This document shows, piece after piece, positions 24,408 through 34,192 of a stretch of DNA of 36,204 nt. The notes under the pieces were generated by a model. The model was given only the letters and a program-made list of their open reading frames with translations, had not been told where the DNA came from and did no database searches. The stretch comes from an uncultured Mucilaginibacter sp. (lineage in GTDB: Bacteria > Bacteroidota > Bacteroidia > Sphingobacteriales > Sphingobacteriaceae): contig NZ_CAIWNH010000558.1 in the NCBI RefSeq assembly GCF_903913935.1, positions 1 to 36,204 of the forward strand. Direction: 5' to 3'. Positions within the stretch are counted from its first letter, which is position 1, and each line of letters opens with the position of its first letter. A program made the position numbers and the translations under genes.

Positions 24408-27203
24408 ATGAAAAAAGCTTTTTATTTACTTACTATTGCTTTAATAATCATTTCTTTTTTGCCTGCTTATCTTTTTGCGCAAAACGGAACTGTTAAACAA
24501 GTCAAACTTACAAATTTTGATTTGCAATCATCATCCCAGGTAAGCGCTTCAGGCGAGGAGTTATCAAAGAGCAATTATAAGTACAAGGGTTATTGGTTCC
24601 CTGTTAAAGTTCCCTCGACAGTTCTTACCGGCCTGGTGGCGAATCATATTTATCCTGATCCGTATCAGGGCCTTAATAATATGCTGATTCCTGATGCTTC
24701 TGATCAGTTTAACAAAGAATATAACCTCGAGCAATACAGCTATTTGCCCAATGAACCCAACCCCTGGAAAAAACCGTATTGGTATCGCACCACCTTTAAA
24801 GTACCTGCGGGTGACAAAGGCCGTCACTTCCAGCTAATTTTTGAGGGAATAAATTATCGTGCAGCGGTTTGGGTAAATGGGACACAAATAGCCGACTCCA
24901 CCCAAATGGCCGGCATGTTTGCTGATTATAACCTGGATGTAACTAATGCTATAACAACGGGGTGCGAAAATACCCTTGCAGTAAAAATTTACCCGCTTGA
25001 TTATGCAGGCTATCCTGCAAAAGAACAATTACAAGCCTTGGGCCCATTTTTTGAAAACGGGGGACCAACAGGCGATATTGGTAAAAACGTAACCATGTTA
25101 TGTTCGGTAGGGTGGGACTGGATCCCGCCCGTTCGTGATCGTAATATGGGGATCTGGCAGCCCGTTTACCTGCGTACAACCGGCGCAGTAACCATCGGGC
25201 ATCCAAAATTAGTTACTGAATTGCCAAATCTGCCCGATACAAGTGTTGCCAAATTATCATTAAACCTCTCTCTCAGCAATCACGGTGCAACTGAGCAAAA
25301 AGGGAAATTAAGCATCAGCATAAAACCTGAAAATTTTGCAGGATTACCGGTTCAATTCATTCAAAACGAAACGGTTGCAGCGAACGGTATCACAATGGTG
25401 GATTTGAATGCCGAAAAGATCAGCCAATTGCTTATTCATCAGCCGCATTTATGGTGGCCTAATGGTTATGGTAAGGCCAATTTATACCGCATCCGATTGC
25501 AGTTTATGGACGGAAAGGGGATCGCTGATGATACTTCATTTGTTTTTGGGATCCGTACTGCCAGTTCGACGGCCACAAATGTTAGGGGTTTTGTTAGGCG
25601 CGATTTTTATGTTAACGGCAAAAAAGTACACCTAAACGGTGGTGCCTGGGTACCCGATATGATGGTGAACCGCGATTCGGCGCGTTATGATTATGAAATG
25701 CACTTGTGCCGTAATGCTAATGTCAATCTGGTACGGATCTGGGGCGGGGGCGTAACACCACCGGACGCGTTTTGGAATGCTGCCGACAAATATGGTGAGA
25801 TGGTATGGTCAGACTTTTGGGTTACAGGCGATACCCAGGGCGAGTTTAAGGGTTCGCCGGACTGGCCCATTGAGGGGAACGTTTTTGTGAAAAACATAGT
25901 AAGCACCATTTATAGGATCCGCAACCACCCCAGCTTATTGGTATGGACAGGCGGTAATGAGGGCCACGCCCGTAAAGAATTATACGATGCTATGCGCGAT
26001 AATATTATAGCCATGGATGGTACACGGCCTTTTATACCCAGTTCATCGGGCTATGCCAAATTGCCTGCAGGATGGAAAGGTTCGTACCCGGATGATATGC
26101 CATCAGGTGTTTACAGCGGAGGGCCGTATCAATGGGAAGATCCAAAAGTGTATTATAAAAAGGCGGATTTCGGTGGCGATTGGGTATTTAAAGATGAAAC
26201 CGGTATCCCCTCGCAACCACCTTATACCACGCTCGCTAAAACCATTCCCGACCTGGTTTGGGATACTAAATTGCCATACCCTTTAAATAATAGCTGGGGT
26301 TACCACGATGCTTGTACCGGCGCGGCTCAATATGACAAATATTATAACGAAATGGTAAAACGGTATGGACAGCCGTCAACGCTGGTGAATTTTTCCGATA
26401 AAATGCAGCTAATGAACTGGGTGGGTTACCAGGGTATTTTTGAAGCTGCCGGGCATAAACTGAATGAGACAGGCGGGGTAATGTTGTGGAAACTAAATTC
26501 GGCCCTGCCAAGTGTGGTATGGCAAATATATGATTGGTACCTGGAACCGAATGCGGGTTATTACGCCATGCAAAACGCGGTTGAACCACTACATATCCAG
26601 TTTAACCAGGATGATTCAACGGCGGCCGTTATCAACCGTATGCATCGCGCCACAGGTTTGTTAACCGCAACGGCCGACATTTATGATATTAACAGCAAGT
26701 TGGTAAAAACATTTAGTGTAAATCACATCGGCCTTGCTGAAGCCGGTACGCAGGAGGTGATCCATTTAAAAGAAATTTTAAAAACTGCGAAAGGCGTAAG
26801 TTTTGTTGTGTTGAATTTAACGAACGCTACAGGTAAAACGGTGTCGCACAACGTTTACTGGATGGCGCCTGGTGATGATTTGACTGGCTTTAACAGCCTG
26901 CAGCAAGCGCAGGTGCAGGTAAAAGTATTAAAAGCCGAAAAGGGTATCAGCGAAAACAAATGGACACTGCAGGTTAGCAACAAGACAGATAAAATAGCCT
27001 TTTTTGTACGCCCGCAGTTGATGCAAAATGGTGAAGAAGTTATGCCAAGTTACTGGACCGGCAATTACTTTACGCTGGCGCCCAATGAGCGCATCACTAT
27101 ATCGGTGAGTGCGCCGGTAGCCAAACTGGGAAAGGAGCAACCCACTGTTTTATTAGAAGGCTGGAACATCCCGAAGCAGGTAATATCTTTAACTGTAAAA
27201 TAG
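24408..27203 (+). CDS. GH2 glycosidase (exo-beta-glucosaminidase / beta-mannosidase type)
   Basis: A 931-residue exported glycoside hydrolase (signal MKKAFYLLTIALIIISF...LFAQ). The N-terminal jelly roll includes YWYRTTFKVP and RAAVWVNGTQIADS; an Ig-like domain follows, then the TIM barrel with the segment NVNLVRIWGGGVTPPDAFW. Predicted acid/base Glu518 is in VWTGGNEGHA and predicted nucleophile Glu597 in FKDETGIPSQPP. The motif MLWKLNSALPSVVWQIYDWYLEPNAGYY followed by EPLHIQF, split here between barrel end and C-terminal domain, matches the CsxA exo-glucosaminidase and plant endo-beta-mannosidase branch better than LacZ. It probably releases terminal GlcN or mannose units in the periplasm or outside. 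Exact specificity is uncertain. Confidence 0.88.
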   Translation: MKKAFYLLTIALIIISFLPAYLFAQNGTVKQVKLTNFDLQSSSQVSASGEELSKSNYKYKGYWFPVKVPSTVLTGLVANHIYPDPYQGLNNMLIPDASDQFNKEYNLEQYSYLPNEPNPWKKPYWYRTTFKVPAGDKGRHFQLIFEGINYRAAVWVNGTQIADSTQMAGMFADYNLDVTNAITTGCENTLAVKIYPLDYAGYPAKEQLQALGPFFENGGPTGDIGKNVTMLCSVGWDWIPPVRDRNMGIWQPVYLRTTGAVTIGHPKLVTELPNLPDTSVAKLSLNLSLSNHGATEQKGKLSISIKPENFAGLPVQFIQNETVAANGITMVDLNAEKISQLLIHQPHLWWPNGYGKANLYRIRLQFMDGKGIADDTSFVFGIRTASSTATNVRGFVRRDFYVNGKKVHLNGGAWVPDMMVNRDSARYDYEMHLCRNANVNLVRIWGGGVTPPDAFWNAADKYGEMVWSDFWVTGDTQGEFKGSPDWPIEGNVFVKNIVSTIYRIRNHPSLLVWTGGNEGHARKELYDAMRDNIIAMDGTRPFIPSSSGYAKLPAGWKGSYPDDMPSGVYSGGPYQWEDPKVYYKKADFGGDWVFKDETGIPSQPPYTTLAKTIPDLVWDTKLPYPLNNSWGYHDACTGAAQYDKYYNEMVKRYGQPSTLVNFSDKMQLMNWVGYQGIFEAAGHKLNETGGVMLWKLNSALPSVVWQIYDWYLEPNAGYYAMQNAVEPLHIQFNQDDSTAAVINRMHRATGLLTATADIYDINSKLVKTFSVNHIGLAEAGTQEVIHLKEILKTAKGVSFVVLNLTNATGKTVSHNVYWMAPGDDLTGFNSLQQAQVQVKVLKAEKGISENKWTLQVSNKTDKIAFFVRPQLMQNGEEVMPSYWTGNYFTLAPNERITISVSAPVAKLGKEQPTVLLEGWNIPKQVISLTVK

Positions 27204-27237
27204 AAATCAATCAATCTAAATAATCAAGTCAGGCAAG

Positions 27238-27264
27238 GCCTCCCCGAAACGGGAGGCTTTTGTT
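27238..27264 (+). terminator. Rho-independent terminator after the GH2 gene
   Basis: GCCTCCC (27238-27244) pairs with GGGAGGC (27251-27257), followed by TTTTGTTTT. It lies between the GH2 gene and the convergent patatin gene. Confidence 0.88.
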
Positions 27265-28161
27265 TTAAGCAGGGTTATAGGCTGCAAGGCATTTGATCGC
27301 AGCGTATCTGCCAACTTCAACCATTTCTTCGGCCCTGTAAAAATCAAAAGTACCACAAGCGTGCCGTGAAACATCTACCAAAATATCAGGTGTATAGTTG
27401 TCCAGCGTCATCTGTGTGATATGATAGGTCATGAAACTGAGCGTTTTATTGATCAGGTTAAAGTATCCCAATTTTTCTTCGCCATTGGATTTTTCTTCAT
27501 TGCCCGATGGATGTAAAATATGCAGCTGGTTGTAAAAATCTTTGAGTTTTTTTTGATAAGTGGATTGTATGGCCACCGTTTCAGTTTTCGCAATAGGTGG
27601 TTTTTCAACAGGGATATCGGCATTTACATTCACAGCGATCAATATATCGCCAGGCGTTCTTTTTATACGATTGATAGGCATATTATTAATGATACCGCCG
27701 TCGATAAGCAGGCCGTCTTCAAACTTTACAGGCGTAAAAACAGTGGGAATAGCCATGGATGCCCGTATGGCCTCAAATAAACTGCCTGTGGTAAAAACAA
27801 CCTCTTTTTTATGAATGATATCGGCTGCTACGGCCGCATAGGGAATATCCAGGTCTTCAATATTTGCATCCGGGATAAATGTTTTAACACTATTAAGCAG
27901 TTTATCGCCTTTAACCAATCCCTGCGAACTAAGTGTAAAATCCACCAGGCTAAAGAGCTTTATTTTATCAAGGGTATAAAGCCAGTTTTTATATTCCTCC
28001 AGCTTCCCCAGCGCATAAACCCCGCCAACTACTGCACCCATGGAGGTGCCTGCAATTGAGGTGATATCAAATCCTTTCTTTACCAGTTCCTCTATGACAC
28101 CAATGTGGGCTATGCCACGCGCGCCACCCCCTGATAATACTAATGCAGCTTTTTGTTTCAT
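27265..28161 (-). CDS. Patatin-like phospholipase (RssA-type)
   Basis: A 298-residue serine lipid acyl hydrolase. The oxyanion loop is GGGARG near residues 11-16, the nucleophile Ser40 is in GTSMG, and the catalytic Asp154 is in LLIDGGIINNMP. There is no signal peptide, so it probably acts in the cytoplasm or at the inner face of the membrane. The C-terminal third (~200-298) has no recognised domain. It is convergent with GH2 and divergent from the esterase gene. The family is firm; the lipid substrate is unknown. Confidence 0.9.
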   Translation of the reverse strand: MKQKAALVLSGGGARGIAHIGVIEELVKKGFDITSIAGTSMGAVVGGVYALGKLEEYKNWLYTLDKIKLFSLVDFTLSSQGLVKGDKLLNSVKTFIPDANIEDLDIPYAAVAADIIHKKEVVFTTGSLFEAIRASMAIPTVFTPVKFEDGLLIDGGIINNMPINRIKRTPGDILIAVNVNADIPVEKPPIAKTETVAIQSTYQKKLKDFYNQLHILHPSGNEEKSNGEEKLGYFNLINKTLSFMTYHITQMTLDNYTPDILVDVSRHACGTFDFYRAEEMVEVGRYAAIKCLAAYNPA

Positions 28162-28376
28162 TTTATTTATTACCGGTACTCTATCTTTCCCGCTGGTTAA
28201 GCAAAGCCCAAGTTTCCGCGCTTCACCGTTTCGGCATATAAATCCGTTGGTAATTTAATTTAAATTCATCATTAAAGATCAATCTTATTGTTTATTGCCT
28301 ATCCTTTTCTTTCAGTCATTAAACTTGCATATTTTTATAGATACGTTTTGAACCCATCAGTTTTTTAAGTCAATAT

Positions 28377-30128
28377 ATGAAACAAGCTATAACTATTTTA
28401 TGCGCCTTATTATTGTTTAATATCTGTAAGGCACAGGATGTCGTCGGGTTAATATACCCGGTTGATCCGGCACAACAAGCGCACCCGGATATACCGAAAG
28501 GCGAAGTTTTAAAGTTTGATTTTAATACATCTGCCATTTACCCGGGCACCAAACGAAGTTATTGGGTTTATATCCCGGCTGAATATAAGCCCGATAAACC
28601 CGCGTGTTTATACGTGGATATGGACGGCGTGCAGTTTAACGCGCCAACTGTTTTTGATTACCTGATCAGCAAGGGCGAAATGCCGGTTACGATAGGCGTT
28701 TTTGTAAGCTCGGGTTCAGTAATGAAAAATGATACGGATGCCATCCGGTATAACCGCAGCCATGAGTTTGACAGCATGAATAACGATTTTGTGAACTTTT
28801 TGATCACTGAACTTTTGTCGGACGTTGAAAAGAAGAAGTCTTCGGATGGTAGAGTTATTAATATTTCAAAGGACGCAAATGATCACGCTATTGCTGGAGC
28901 CAGCAGCGGCGCAATATGTGCTTTTACCGCAGCCTGGCAGCGCCCGGATATGTTTAGCCGGGTATACAGTGCTATTGGTACCTATGTAGGCATGCGCGGG
29001 GGCAACGATTACCCCGTTTTGATCAGGAAAACAGAGCCTAAACCCATAAGAATATTTTTACAGGACGGCCTGAATGATGCCTGGAACCCGCTATTCAGCA
29101 ACTGGTATACCTCCAACTTAAACATGGAGGCTGCATTAAGTTTTGCCGGGTACGAGGTTAACCACGCTTGGGGCAACGGTGGGCATGATGGCGTACAGGC
29201 CACCGCCATTTTCCCGGATGCAATGCGCTGGTTGTGGAAGGGCTGGCCCCAAAAAGTGCTGGGAGGAAAAAGCAATAACGATATGCTGCCCACTATTTTG
29301 CCGGAAGGTGAAATATGGCAGCGCTTTGATGAGCAAGAAGATCACGCGATTTCAATTAGTAATGGCCCGGGTGGCGAATTATTTGTACTTGGAAATCCGG
29401 GCTGGATAGAGAAAATTGATAAAAATGGAAAAGTGATCGAAGTTATTAAACACGGAGTTGAAGCTATGGCATCTGATTTGAATGGCAAACTCGATTTTAT
29501 TGGAGAGGGTGGCGCAGGATTATTTACTTTATCACCAAGCAGCAAACCTTATGTTGTTTCAAAAAACATACATGGTGACCATTTAGTGGTAGCTGACAAT
29601 GGATATATTTATGTCTCACAACCATCAACAAACACAAATTCTTCTGGGAAAATATGGCTTATAAAGCCGGGTGCTAAACCAATTGCAGTTGATTCCGGTC
29701 TGCGTTTTGCATCCGCCATTACCATTTCTCCCGACAGGAGTATGTTGCTGGTTGCCGAAGATAATACCAATTGGATTTACAACTATGTGATCAACGCTGA
29801 CGGTTCATTGAAATTTAAAGAGCGCTGGTACTGGCTGCACCAAACGGACAATTTCGGCTACAGCCAGGTGGGCAGTATCGAAATGGATAACCAGGGCAAT
29901 TTATACGCGGCGACAAACCTGGGCGTGCAAGTCTGCGACCAGAATGGCCGCGTACGTGCCATATTGCAAATACCGGGAGGACCGGTAACCGGTTTATGCT
30001 TTGGCGGCGCCAATTTTGATACTCTTTATGTAATTTGCAACGGCAAACTTTACAAACGAAAACTCAAGGTAAATGGCGTACCGGCCTGGGCCGAACCGGT
30101 TCACCCTAAGGAAACTGGGGCGGGGTAA
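28377..30128 (+). CDS. Secreted esterase (enterochelin-esterase fold) fused to an SMP-30/gluconolactonase-like propeller
   Basis: A 583-residue exported protein (signal MKQAITILCALLLFNICKAQ). Residues ~50-300 form an alpha/beta hydrolase of the enterochelin-esterase type: nucleophile Ser176 in GASSGA, acid in LQDGLNDAW, and His270 in GNGGHDG. Residues ~310-575 have repeated strand motifs of an SMP-30/gluconolactonase beta-propeller (ISPDRSMLLVAEDNTNWIY is an example; GNLYAATNLGVQVCDQNG another). Such two-domain proteins act on sugar-derived esters or lactones by family knowledge. Near the GH2 gene it may be part of carbohydrate use, but no operon links them. Confidence 0.85.
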   Translation: MKQAITILCALLLFNICKAQDVVGLIYPVDPAQQAHPDIPKGEVLKFDFNTSAIYPGTKRSYWVYIPAEYKPDKPACLYVDMDGVQFNAPTVFDYLISKGEMPVTIGVFVSSGSVMKNDTDAIRYNRSHEFDSMNNDFVNFLITELLSDVEKKKSSDGRVINISKDANDHAIAGASSGAICAFTAAWQRPDMFSRVYSAIGTYVGMRGGNDYPVLIRKTEPKPIRIFLQDGLNDAWNPLFSNWYTSNLNMEAALSFAGYEVNHAWGNGGHDGVQATAIFPDAMRWLWKGWPQKVLGGKSNNDMLPTILPEGEIWQRFDEQEDHAISISNGPGGELFVLGNPGWIEKIDKNGKVIEVIKHGVEAMASDLNGKLDFIGEGGAGLFTLSPSSKPYVVSKNIHGDHLVVADNGYIYVSQPSTNTNSSGKIWLIKPGAKPIAVDSGLRFASAITISPDRSMLLVAEDNTNWIYNYVINADGSLKFKERWYWLHQTDNFGYSQVGSIEMDNQGNLYAATNLGVQVCDQNGRVRAILQIPGGPVTGLCFGGANFDTLYVICNGKLYKRKLKVNGVPAWAEPVHPKETGAG

Positions 30129-30135
30129 TTTGAAT

Positions 30136-30534
30136 TCAAACGTTCTTTTCCAAATACGCTTCCCCGGAGATAACCGGCGACATATGTTCAGCTTCCTCAT
30201 CATTAAAAAGCCTCGAACGGATCATAAAACGCAAACCGAGGGGGATCTCGAGCGAAAAACTTGAGCCACGGCCTTTGGTAACATCAAGGGTAAGATGGGT
30301 GTGCTGCCAGTATTCAAACTGGTCGCGGCTCATAAAAAAACCACAACCGGCCACATCCCCCAGGTAAGCATCGCTTTCGCCAACCCTGAACTCGCCTTTC
30401 TCAAAACACATCGGCTGCGAACCATCGCAACAACCGCCGCTTTGATGAAACATTAGTTCGCCATGTTGTTTGCGTAACTGTTCAATCAATTCAACAGCTT
30501 CGGGGGTTGCTGCTATTCGTGCTGTTTTTTCCAT
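30136..30534 (-). CDS. DUF779 family protein
   Basis: A protein of ~132 residues, full length for the DUF779 family, which is commonly encoded beside acetaldehyde-type aldehyde dehydrogenases. The cysteine cluster SGGCCDGSQPMCF near the N-terminus and the DVAGCGFFMSRDQFEYWQHT segment are typical. I chose ATG 30534 (MEKTARIAATPEAV) over a TTG at 30570. It lies 58 bp downstream of the aldehyde dehydrogenase gene on the same strand, so one transcript is likely. Function is unproven; the cysteines suggest metal or redox chemistry. Confidence 0.88.
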   Translation of the reverse strand: MEKTARIAATPEAVELIEQLRKQHGELMFHQSGGCCDGSQPMCFEKGEFRVGESDAYLGDVAGCGFFMSRDQFEYWQHTHLTLDVTKGRGSSFSLEIPLGLRFMIRSRLFNDEEAEHMSPVISGEAYLEKNV

Positions 30535-30592
30535 CGTTCCAAATAAAAAAGGAGTTACAGCCGAAGCCATAACGCCTTTAAATCAATCGTAA

Positions 30593-32119
30593 TTAAAAGA
30601 ATCCTAACTTTTTCTTGTCGTAAGAAATAAGCATGTTTTTATTCTGGCGGTAGTGGTTTAGCATCATTTTGTGCGTTTCGCGACCAAAACCTGATTTTTT
30701 ATACCCACCGAATGGCGCGTGTGCAGGATAAGCATGGTAGCAATTCACCCAAACACGACCGGCCTGTATTGCACGTGGAATTTGATACAACTCGTGTGCA
30801 TCTCTTGTCCACAAACCTGCTCCAAGCCCGTAAAGAGAATCATTAGCGATCTCGATCGCTTCTTCGGTAGTTTTAAAGGTAGTAACACAAACGACAGGTC
30901 CAAAAATCTCTTCCTGGAAAACCCTCATTTTGTTATGCCCCTTAAGCAGTGTTGGCTGGATATAATAACCTTCGCTCAAGCCCGAGCCGTCAAGATATTT
31001 TGCACCGCCGCCTGTTAATACTTCTGCACCTTCTTCTTTGCCTATTTCGATATAGGAAAGAATTTTCTCGTACTGATCCTGTGAGGCCTGTGCGCCCATC
31101 ATGGTTTCAGGGTTAAGCGGATGACCCATCTTTATCTTTTCTACACGTTCAATTACGCGTTTAATAAAGCGATGATAGATAGATTCATGAATTAGCATGC
31201 GTGAAGGGCAGGTGCATACTTCACCCTGGTTAAGGGCGAACATCGCCGATCCTTCCAAACACTTGTCAAAAAACTCATCATCGGCATCCATTACGCTTGG
31301 CATAAATATGTTTGGCGATTTACCACCCAGTTCCATCGTAACCGGGTTAAGGTTTTCGGATGCATATTGCATGATCAATCGCCCCGTGGTGGTTTCGCCG
31401 GTGAAGGCGACTTTCGCTACCCTTGGAGAACTTGCCAATGGTTTGCCCGCTTCAAGGCCAAAACCTGTAACGATGTTTACCACACCTGCAGGGATCACAT
31501 CTTTAATCAAATCCATCAGGATCAATATCCCGACAGGTGTTTGTTCAGCGGGTTTCATTACCACGGTACAACCTGCTGCAATGGCAGGGGCCATTTTCCA
31601 TGCAGCCATAAGTAATGGAAAGTTCCATGGGATGATCTGCCCGACGACGCCGAGTGGCTCGTTGATGTTAAGAGAGACAGTGTTTGCGTCGAGTTCACTA
31701 ACGGTACTTTCTTCTGATCTTATCACTCCTGCATAATACCTGAAGTGGTCAATAGCCAACGGCAGGTCGGCTGCCATGGTTTCCCTTATTGGTTTACCAT
31801 TGTCGATAGTTTCAATTGCTGCCAGGTAGTTAAGATTATCCTCCATAACCTGTGCAATTTTCAATAATACGTTGCTTCTTTCTGTGGGCGAGGAATTCGA
31901 CCAGGTGGCAAATGCTTTATGTGCAGCGTCCAGGGCCAGCTCGATATCTTCCTTGCCCGAGCGGGGAACTTTAGTGAAAGCCTGCCCGTCAATAGGCGAT
32001 ATACTGTCAAAATACTCGCCTTTTACCGGCGATTTCCATTCGCCGCCAATAAAGTTGTCATAATGATCTTTAAACGAAGGGCGCGCAACCAGCCTTTCGG
32101 TTTCCAAAAGTGTTTCCAT
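30593..32119 (-). CDS. NAD-dependent aldehyde dehydrogenase (ExaC/AldA-like)
   Basis: A 508-residue aldehyde dehydrogenase, probably oxidising short aldehydes such as acetaldehyde with NAD in the cytoplasm. Motifs are the Rossmann segment ([19 protein letters not shown]), the general base E263 in MELGGKSPN, and the catalytic C302 in [11 protein letters not shown], with a second cysteine two residues later as in the ExaC/acetaldehyde group. The C-terminal oligomer part ends in KKLGFF, the usual family end. Divergent from an AraC-type regulator, with paired direct repeats in between, it is likely controlled by that regulator. DUF779 follows. Confidence 0.95.
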   Translation of the reverse strand: METLLETERLVARPSFKDHYDNFIGGEWKSPVKGEYFDSISPIDGQAFTKVPRSGKEDIELALDAAHKAFATWSNSSPTERSNVLLKIAQVMEDNLNYLAAIETIDNGKPIRETMAADLPLAIDHFRYYAGVIRSEESTVSELDANTVSLNINEPLGVVGQIIPWNFPLLMAAWKMAPAIAAGCTVVMKPAEQTPVGILILMDLIKDVIPAGVVNIVTGFGLEAGKPLASSPRVAKVAFTGETTTGRLIMQYASENLNPVTMELGGKSPNIFMPSVMDADDEFFDKCLEGSAMFALNQGEVCTCPSRMLIHESIYHRFIKRVIERVEKIKMGHPLNPETMMGAQASQDQYEKILSYIEIGKEEGAEVLTGGGAKYLDGSGLSEGYYIQPTLLKGHNKMRVFQEEIFGPVVCVTTFKTTEEAIEIANDSLYGLGAGLWTRDAHELYQIPRAIQAGRVWVNCYHAYPAHAPFGGYKKSGFGRETHKMMLNHYRQNKNMLISYDKKKLGFF

Positions 32120-32180
32120 AAAAAAATTTAGTTTAGTTATAAATTGGTGATTATAAAATTAGGGCACAGGCACCTAACTG

Positions 32181-32211
32181 TTATGCACTATTGTATCAGG
32201 TTTATGCATTA
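32181..32211. promoter_or_regulatory. Two direct repeats spaced 21 bp, candidate AraC-type operator
   Basis: TTATGCACTA (32181-32190) and TTATGCATTA (32202-32211) differ at one base and are 21 bp apart, two helical turns, the spacing AraC-family activators use. They lie 62-92 bp upstream of the aldehyde dehydrogenase start. A third TTATGCA (32317-32323) overlaps the regulator's own start codon, which may allow self-repression. Confidence 0.55.
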
Positions 32212-32232
32212 AAATATTAATAATTTAGAAAC

Positions 32233-32249
32233 GTTATTTATAAAATAAC
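32233..32249. promoter_or_regulatory. 17-bp inverted repeat between ALDH and AraC genes
   Basis: GTTATTT and AAATAAC flank three bases. It lies in the divergent control region, just upstream of a near-consensus -7 (TATCTTTA, 32254-32261) for the regulator gene, so it may be a second operator or part of that promoter. Confidence 0.4.
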
Positions 32250-32318
32250 TCGCTATCTTTATTTTAACCAATTAGCTGCTTTAATTGCAGCAGCATTACA
32301 GATTCGCCTCTACTTTTT

Positions 32319-33239
32319 ATGCAGCAGAAGTTTAAACCTCAGCTAGTGCCTTTGCAGGCCGAAAAGGACTTGAAGACCCTTGTCGAGAACAGGTCGGTTT
32401 ATACAATGCAGCATTGTGAGCTAAATGTTTTTGAAACCCGGCAGCAATCAGAAAAAGTAAAACTGGTTTTTGATGATATGGTGCTTACCACTATGCTGCG
32501 CGGTAAAAAAGTGATGCACCTTTTTGGTTCCGAGCATTTTGATTATTTGCCCGGCGAATCGGTAATTGTACCGGATAAGGAGGAAATGATCATTGATTTC
32601 CCTGAAGCAGACTTGCTTAACCCCACGCAATGCATTGCCCTGGCAGTAGAGGCAACAATGCTGAAAGATACGCTTAACCTGCTCAACGAAAAATATCCTA
32701 AAACTGAAAAACAGGAGAGCTGGAATATTGATATCTCTTGCTTCCACCTGCAAAATTCTATGGAAATTACCTCGGCGGTGAACAGGCTGATCAACATCAG
32801 TACCGAAAATATTGCGGGGAAAGACGTATTGGTTGATTTTACGCTGAAAGAACTGCTCATCCGCCTGATGCAAACCCAGGCCCGTAAATTGATCCTTGAC
32901 AGCTATAATAACTACACTGCCACCAACCGTTTTGCTTCTGCCGTACAATATATAAAGGCACATATCAGTGAAGAAATTACTATAGATACGCTCAGCAACC
33001 TTTGCTGCATGAGTAAACCCACTTTTTTCAGGTGTTTTAAGCGTGAATTTGGTATCAGCCCGGTTGATTTTATTCTGCACGAGCGCATAAAAATAGCCTG
33101 TACTATGTTGCGCGACCAGAATGTAACCATTAGTGAGGCCTGCTACGCAGTAGGGATAAACAATTTAAGCTACTTTTTTAAATTGTTTAAGCGGATAGAG
33201 GGCAAAACGCCAAACGAATTCCGCAAGGGGTTGAATTAA
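32319..33239 (+). CDS. AraC-family transcriptional regulator
   Basis: A 306-residue regulator. The N-terminal ~190 residues resemble the AraC-type ligand-binding arm found in activators of aldehyde-use genes (FGSEHFDYLPGESVIVPD). The C-terminal ~105 residues hold the double helix-turn-helix: AVQYIKAHISEEITIDTL...MSKPTFFRCFKREFGISPVDFI, then NVTISEACYAVGINNLSYFFKLFKRIEGKTPNEFR in two helices. It is divergent from aldehyde dehydrogenase/DUF779, and the likely target is that operon. The effector is unknown; an alcohol or aldehyde is a guess. Confidence 0.92.
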   Translation: MQQKFKPQLVPLQAEKDLKTLVENRSVYTMQHCELNVFETRQQSEKVKLVFDDMVLTTMLRGKKVMHLFGSEHFDYLPGESVIVPDKEEMIIDFPEADLLNPTQCIALAVEATMLKDTLNLLNEKYPKTEKQESWNIDISCFHLQNSMEITSAVNRLINISTENIAGKDVLVDFTLKELLIRLMQTQARKLILDSYNNYTATNRFASAVQYIKAHISEEITIDTLSNLCCMSKPTFFRCFKREFGISPVDFILHERIKIACTMLRDQNVTISEACYAVGINNLSYFFKLFKRIEGKTPNEFRKGLN

Positions 33240-33256
33240 AATAAAACCAAGTTGCT

Positions 33257-33264
33257 TAACTTTG
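33257..33264 (+). promoter_or_regulatory. Candidate -7 element for the PEP mutase-family gene
   Basis: TAACTTTG fits TAnnTTTG, 37 bp before the ATG at 33302. A TTG at 33231-33233 is about 23 bp upstream, near the expected -33 spacing. Confidence 0.4.
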
Positions 33265-33301
33265 GATTTTCGCTAATTAATCAATCTTTTTTTACTTATC
33301 A

Positions 33302-34144
33302 ATGGATTTTACGCCAGATAATTCGCAATTGACAAATGCCCAGGCATTTAAAAGCCTGCATGAGCGCGACGGCATTTTTGTAGTTCCTAACCCCTGGGAT
33401 GCAGGTTCGGCAAAAATGCTGGAAAGTATCGGGTTTAAGGCCCTGGCTACAACAAGTGCAGGTCTTGCTTTCTCATTGGCGAAAGCTGACGGAGAAGGTT
33501 CAGTTACTCTTCAGGAGACATTGGAAAATGCCCGCCGCATCGTTTCCGCAGTAAATATCCCTGTTTCAGCCGATCTTGAAAATGGCTATGGTATTGATCC
33601 GGAAGTTTGCGCGGAAACCATATTGCTGGCGGCCCGGGCCGGTCTTGCAGGTGGCTCTATTGAGGATACCACCGGTCGCCCGGAGTATCCGATCCTGCCT
33701 TTTGATCTTTCGGTTGAGCGGATCAAAGCTGCCGTAAACGCTGCCAAAAGCCTTCCTTTTCCGTTTATGTTAACAGCCAGGGCCGAAAATTTGATCTATG
33801 GAAGACAGGATCTTAAAGACACTGTCAGACGCCTGGAGGCATTTGCTGATGCGGGCGCCGATGTGCTTTTCGCACCGGGTATAAAAACGCCCGACGAAAT
33901 TGCTTTAGTAGTAAAAGCAGTGGCCCCGCGGCCTGTTAATGTTGTTATGGGGTTAAATAATTGCAATTTATCGCTGACGCAGTTGGAGGACCTTGGGGTT
34001 AAGCGCGTTAGTCTTGGTTCTTCGCTTGCAAGGGCTGCCTACAGCGCCTTTATTAATGGTGCAAAAGAGATTTTCCAGCATGGAACCTTTGATTTCGCAG
34101 GTAATGCCATCTCTTATGCCGAAATCAATAAGCTATTCAAATAA
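33302..34144 (+). CDS. PEP mutase / isocitrate lyase superfamily protein
   Basis: A 280-residue TIM-barrel enzyme of the PEPM/ICL superfamily, which forms or breaks C-C or P-C bonds via Mg-bound oxyacids. Family marks are VPNPWDAGSAKML at the start, the Mg-site acids in SADLENGYG, GSIEDTTGRPEYPI, TARAENLIYG and VMGLN. The KKCGH motif of true isocitrate and methylisocitrate lyases is absent, so it is one of the uncharacterised carboxyphosphonate-mutase/oxaloacetase-like members. The amine oxidase gene follows 48 bp later and may be co-transcribed. Confidence 0.88.
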   Translation: MDFTPDNSQLTNAQAFKSLHERDGIFVVPNPWDAGSAKMLESIGFKALATTSAGLAFSLAKADGEGSVTLQETLENARRIVSAVNIPVSADLENGYGIDPEVCAETILLAARAGLAGGSIEDTTGRPEYPILPFDLSVERIKAAVNAAKSLPFPFMLTARAENLIYGRQDLKDTVRRLEAFADAGADVLFAPGIKTPDEIALVVKAVAPRPVNVVMGLNNCNLSLTQLEDLGVKRVSLGSSLARAAYSAFINGAKEIFQHGTFDFAGNAISYAEINKLFK

Positions 34145-34192
34145 TCAGCATTCATAATACCATTTCTATATTTACATCAGCAAACAAGCAAT

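Noticed and set aside
31197-31736. 179-codon plus-strand open frame within the aldehyde dehydrogenase gene
   Set aside because: Overlaps the catalytic region of a well-supported gene on the other strand.
32448-33080. 210-codon minus-strand open frame
   Set aside because: Shadow of the AraC regulator gene. No recognisable protein.
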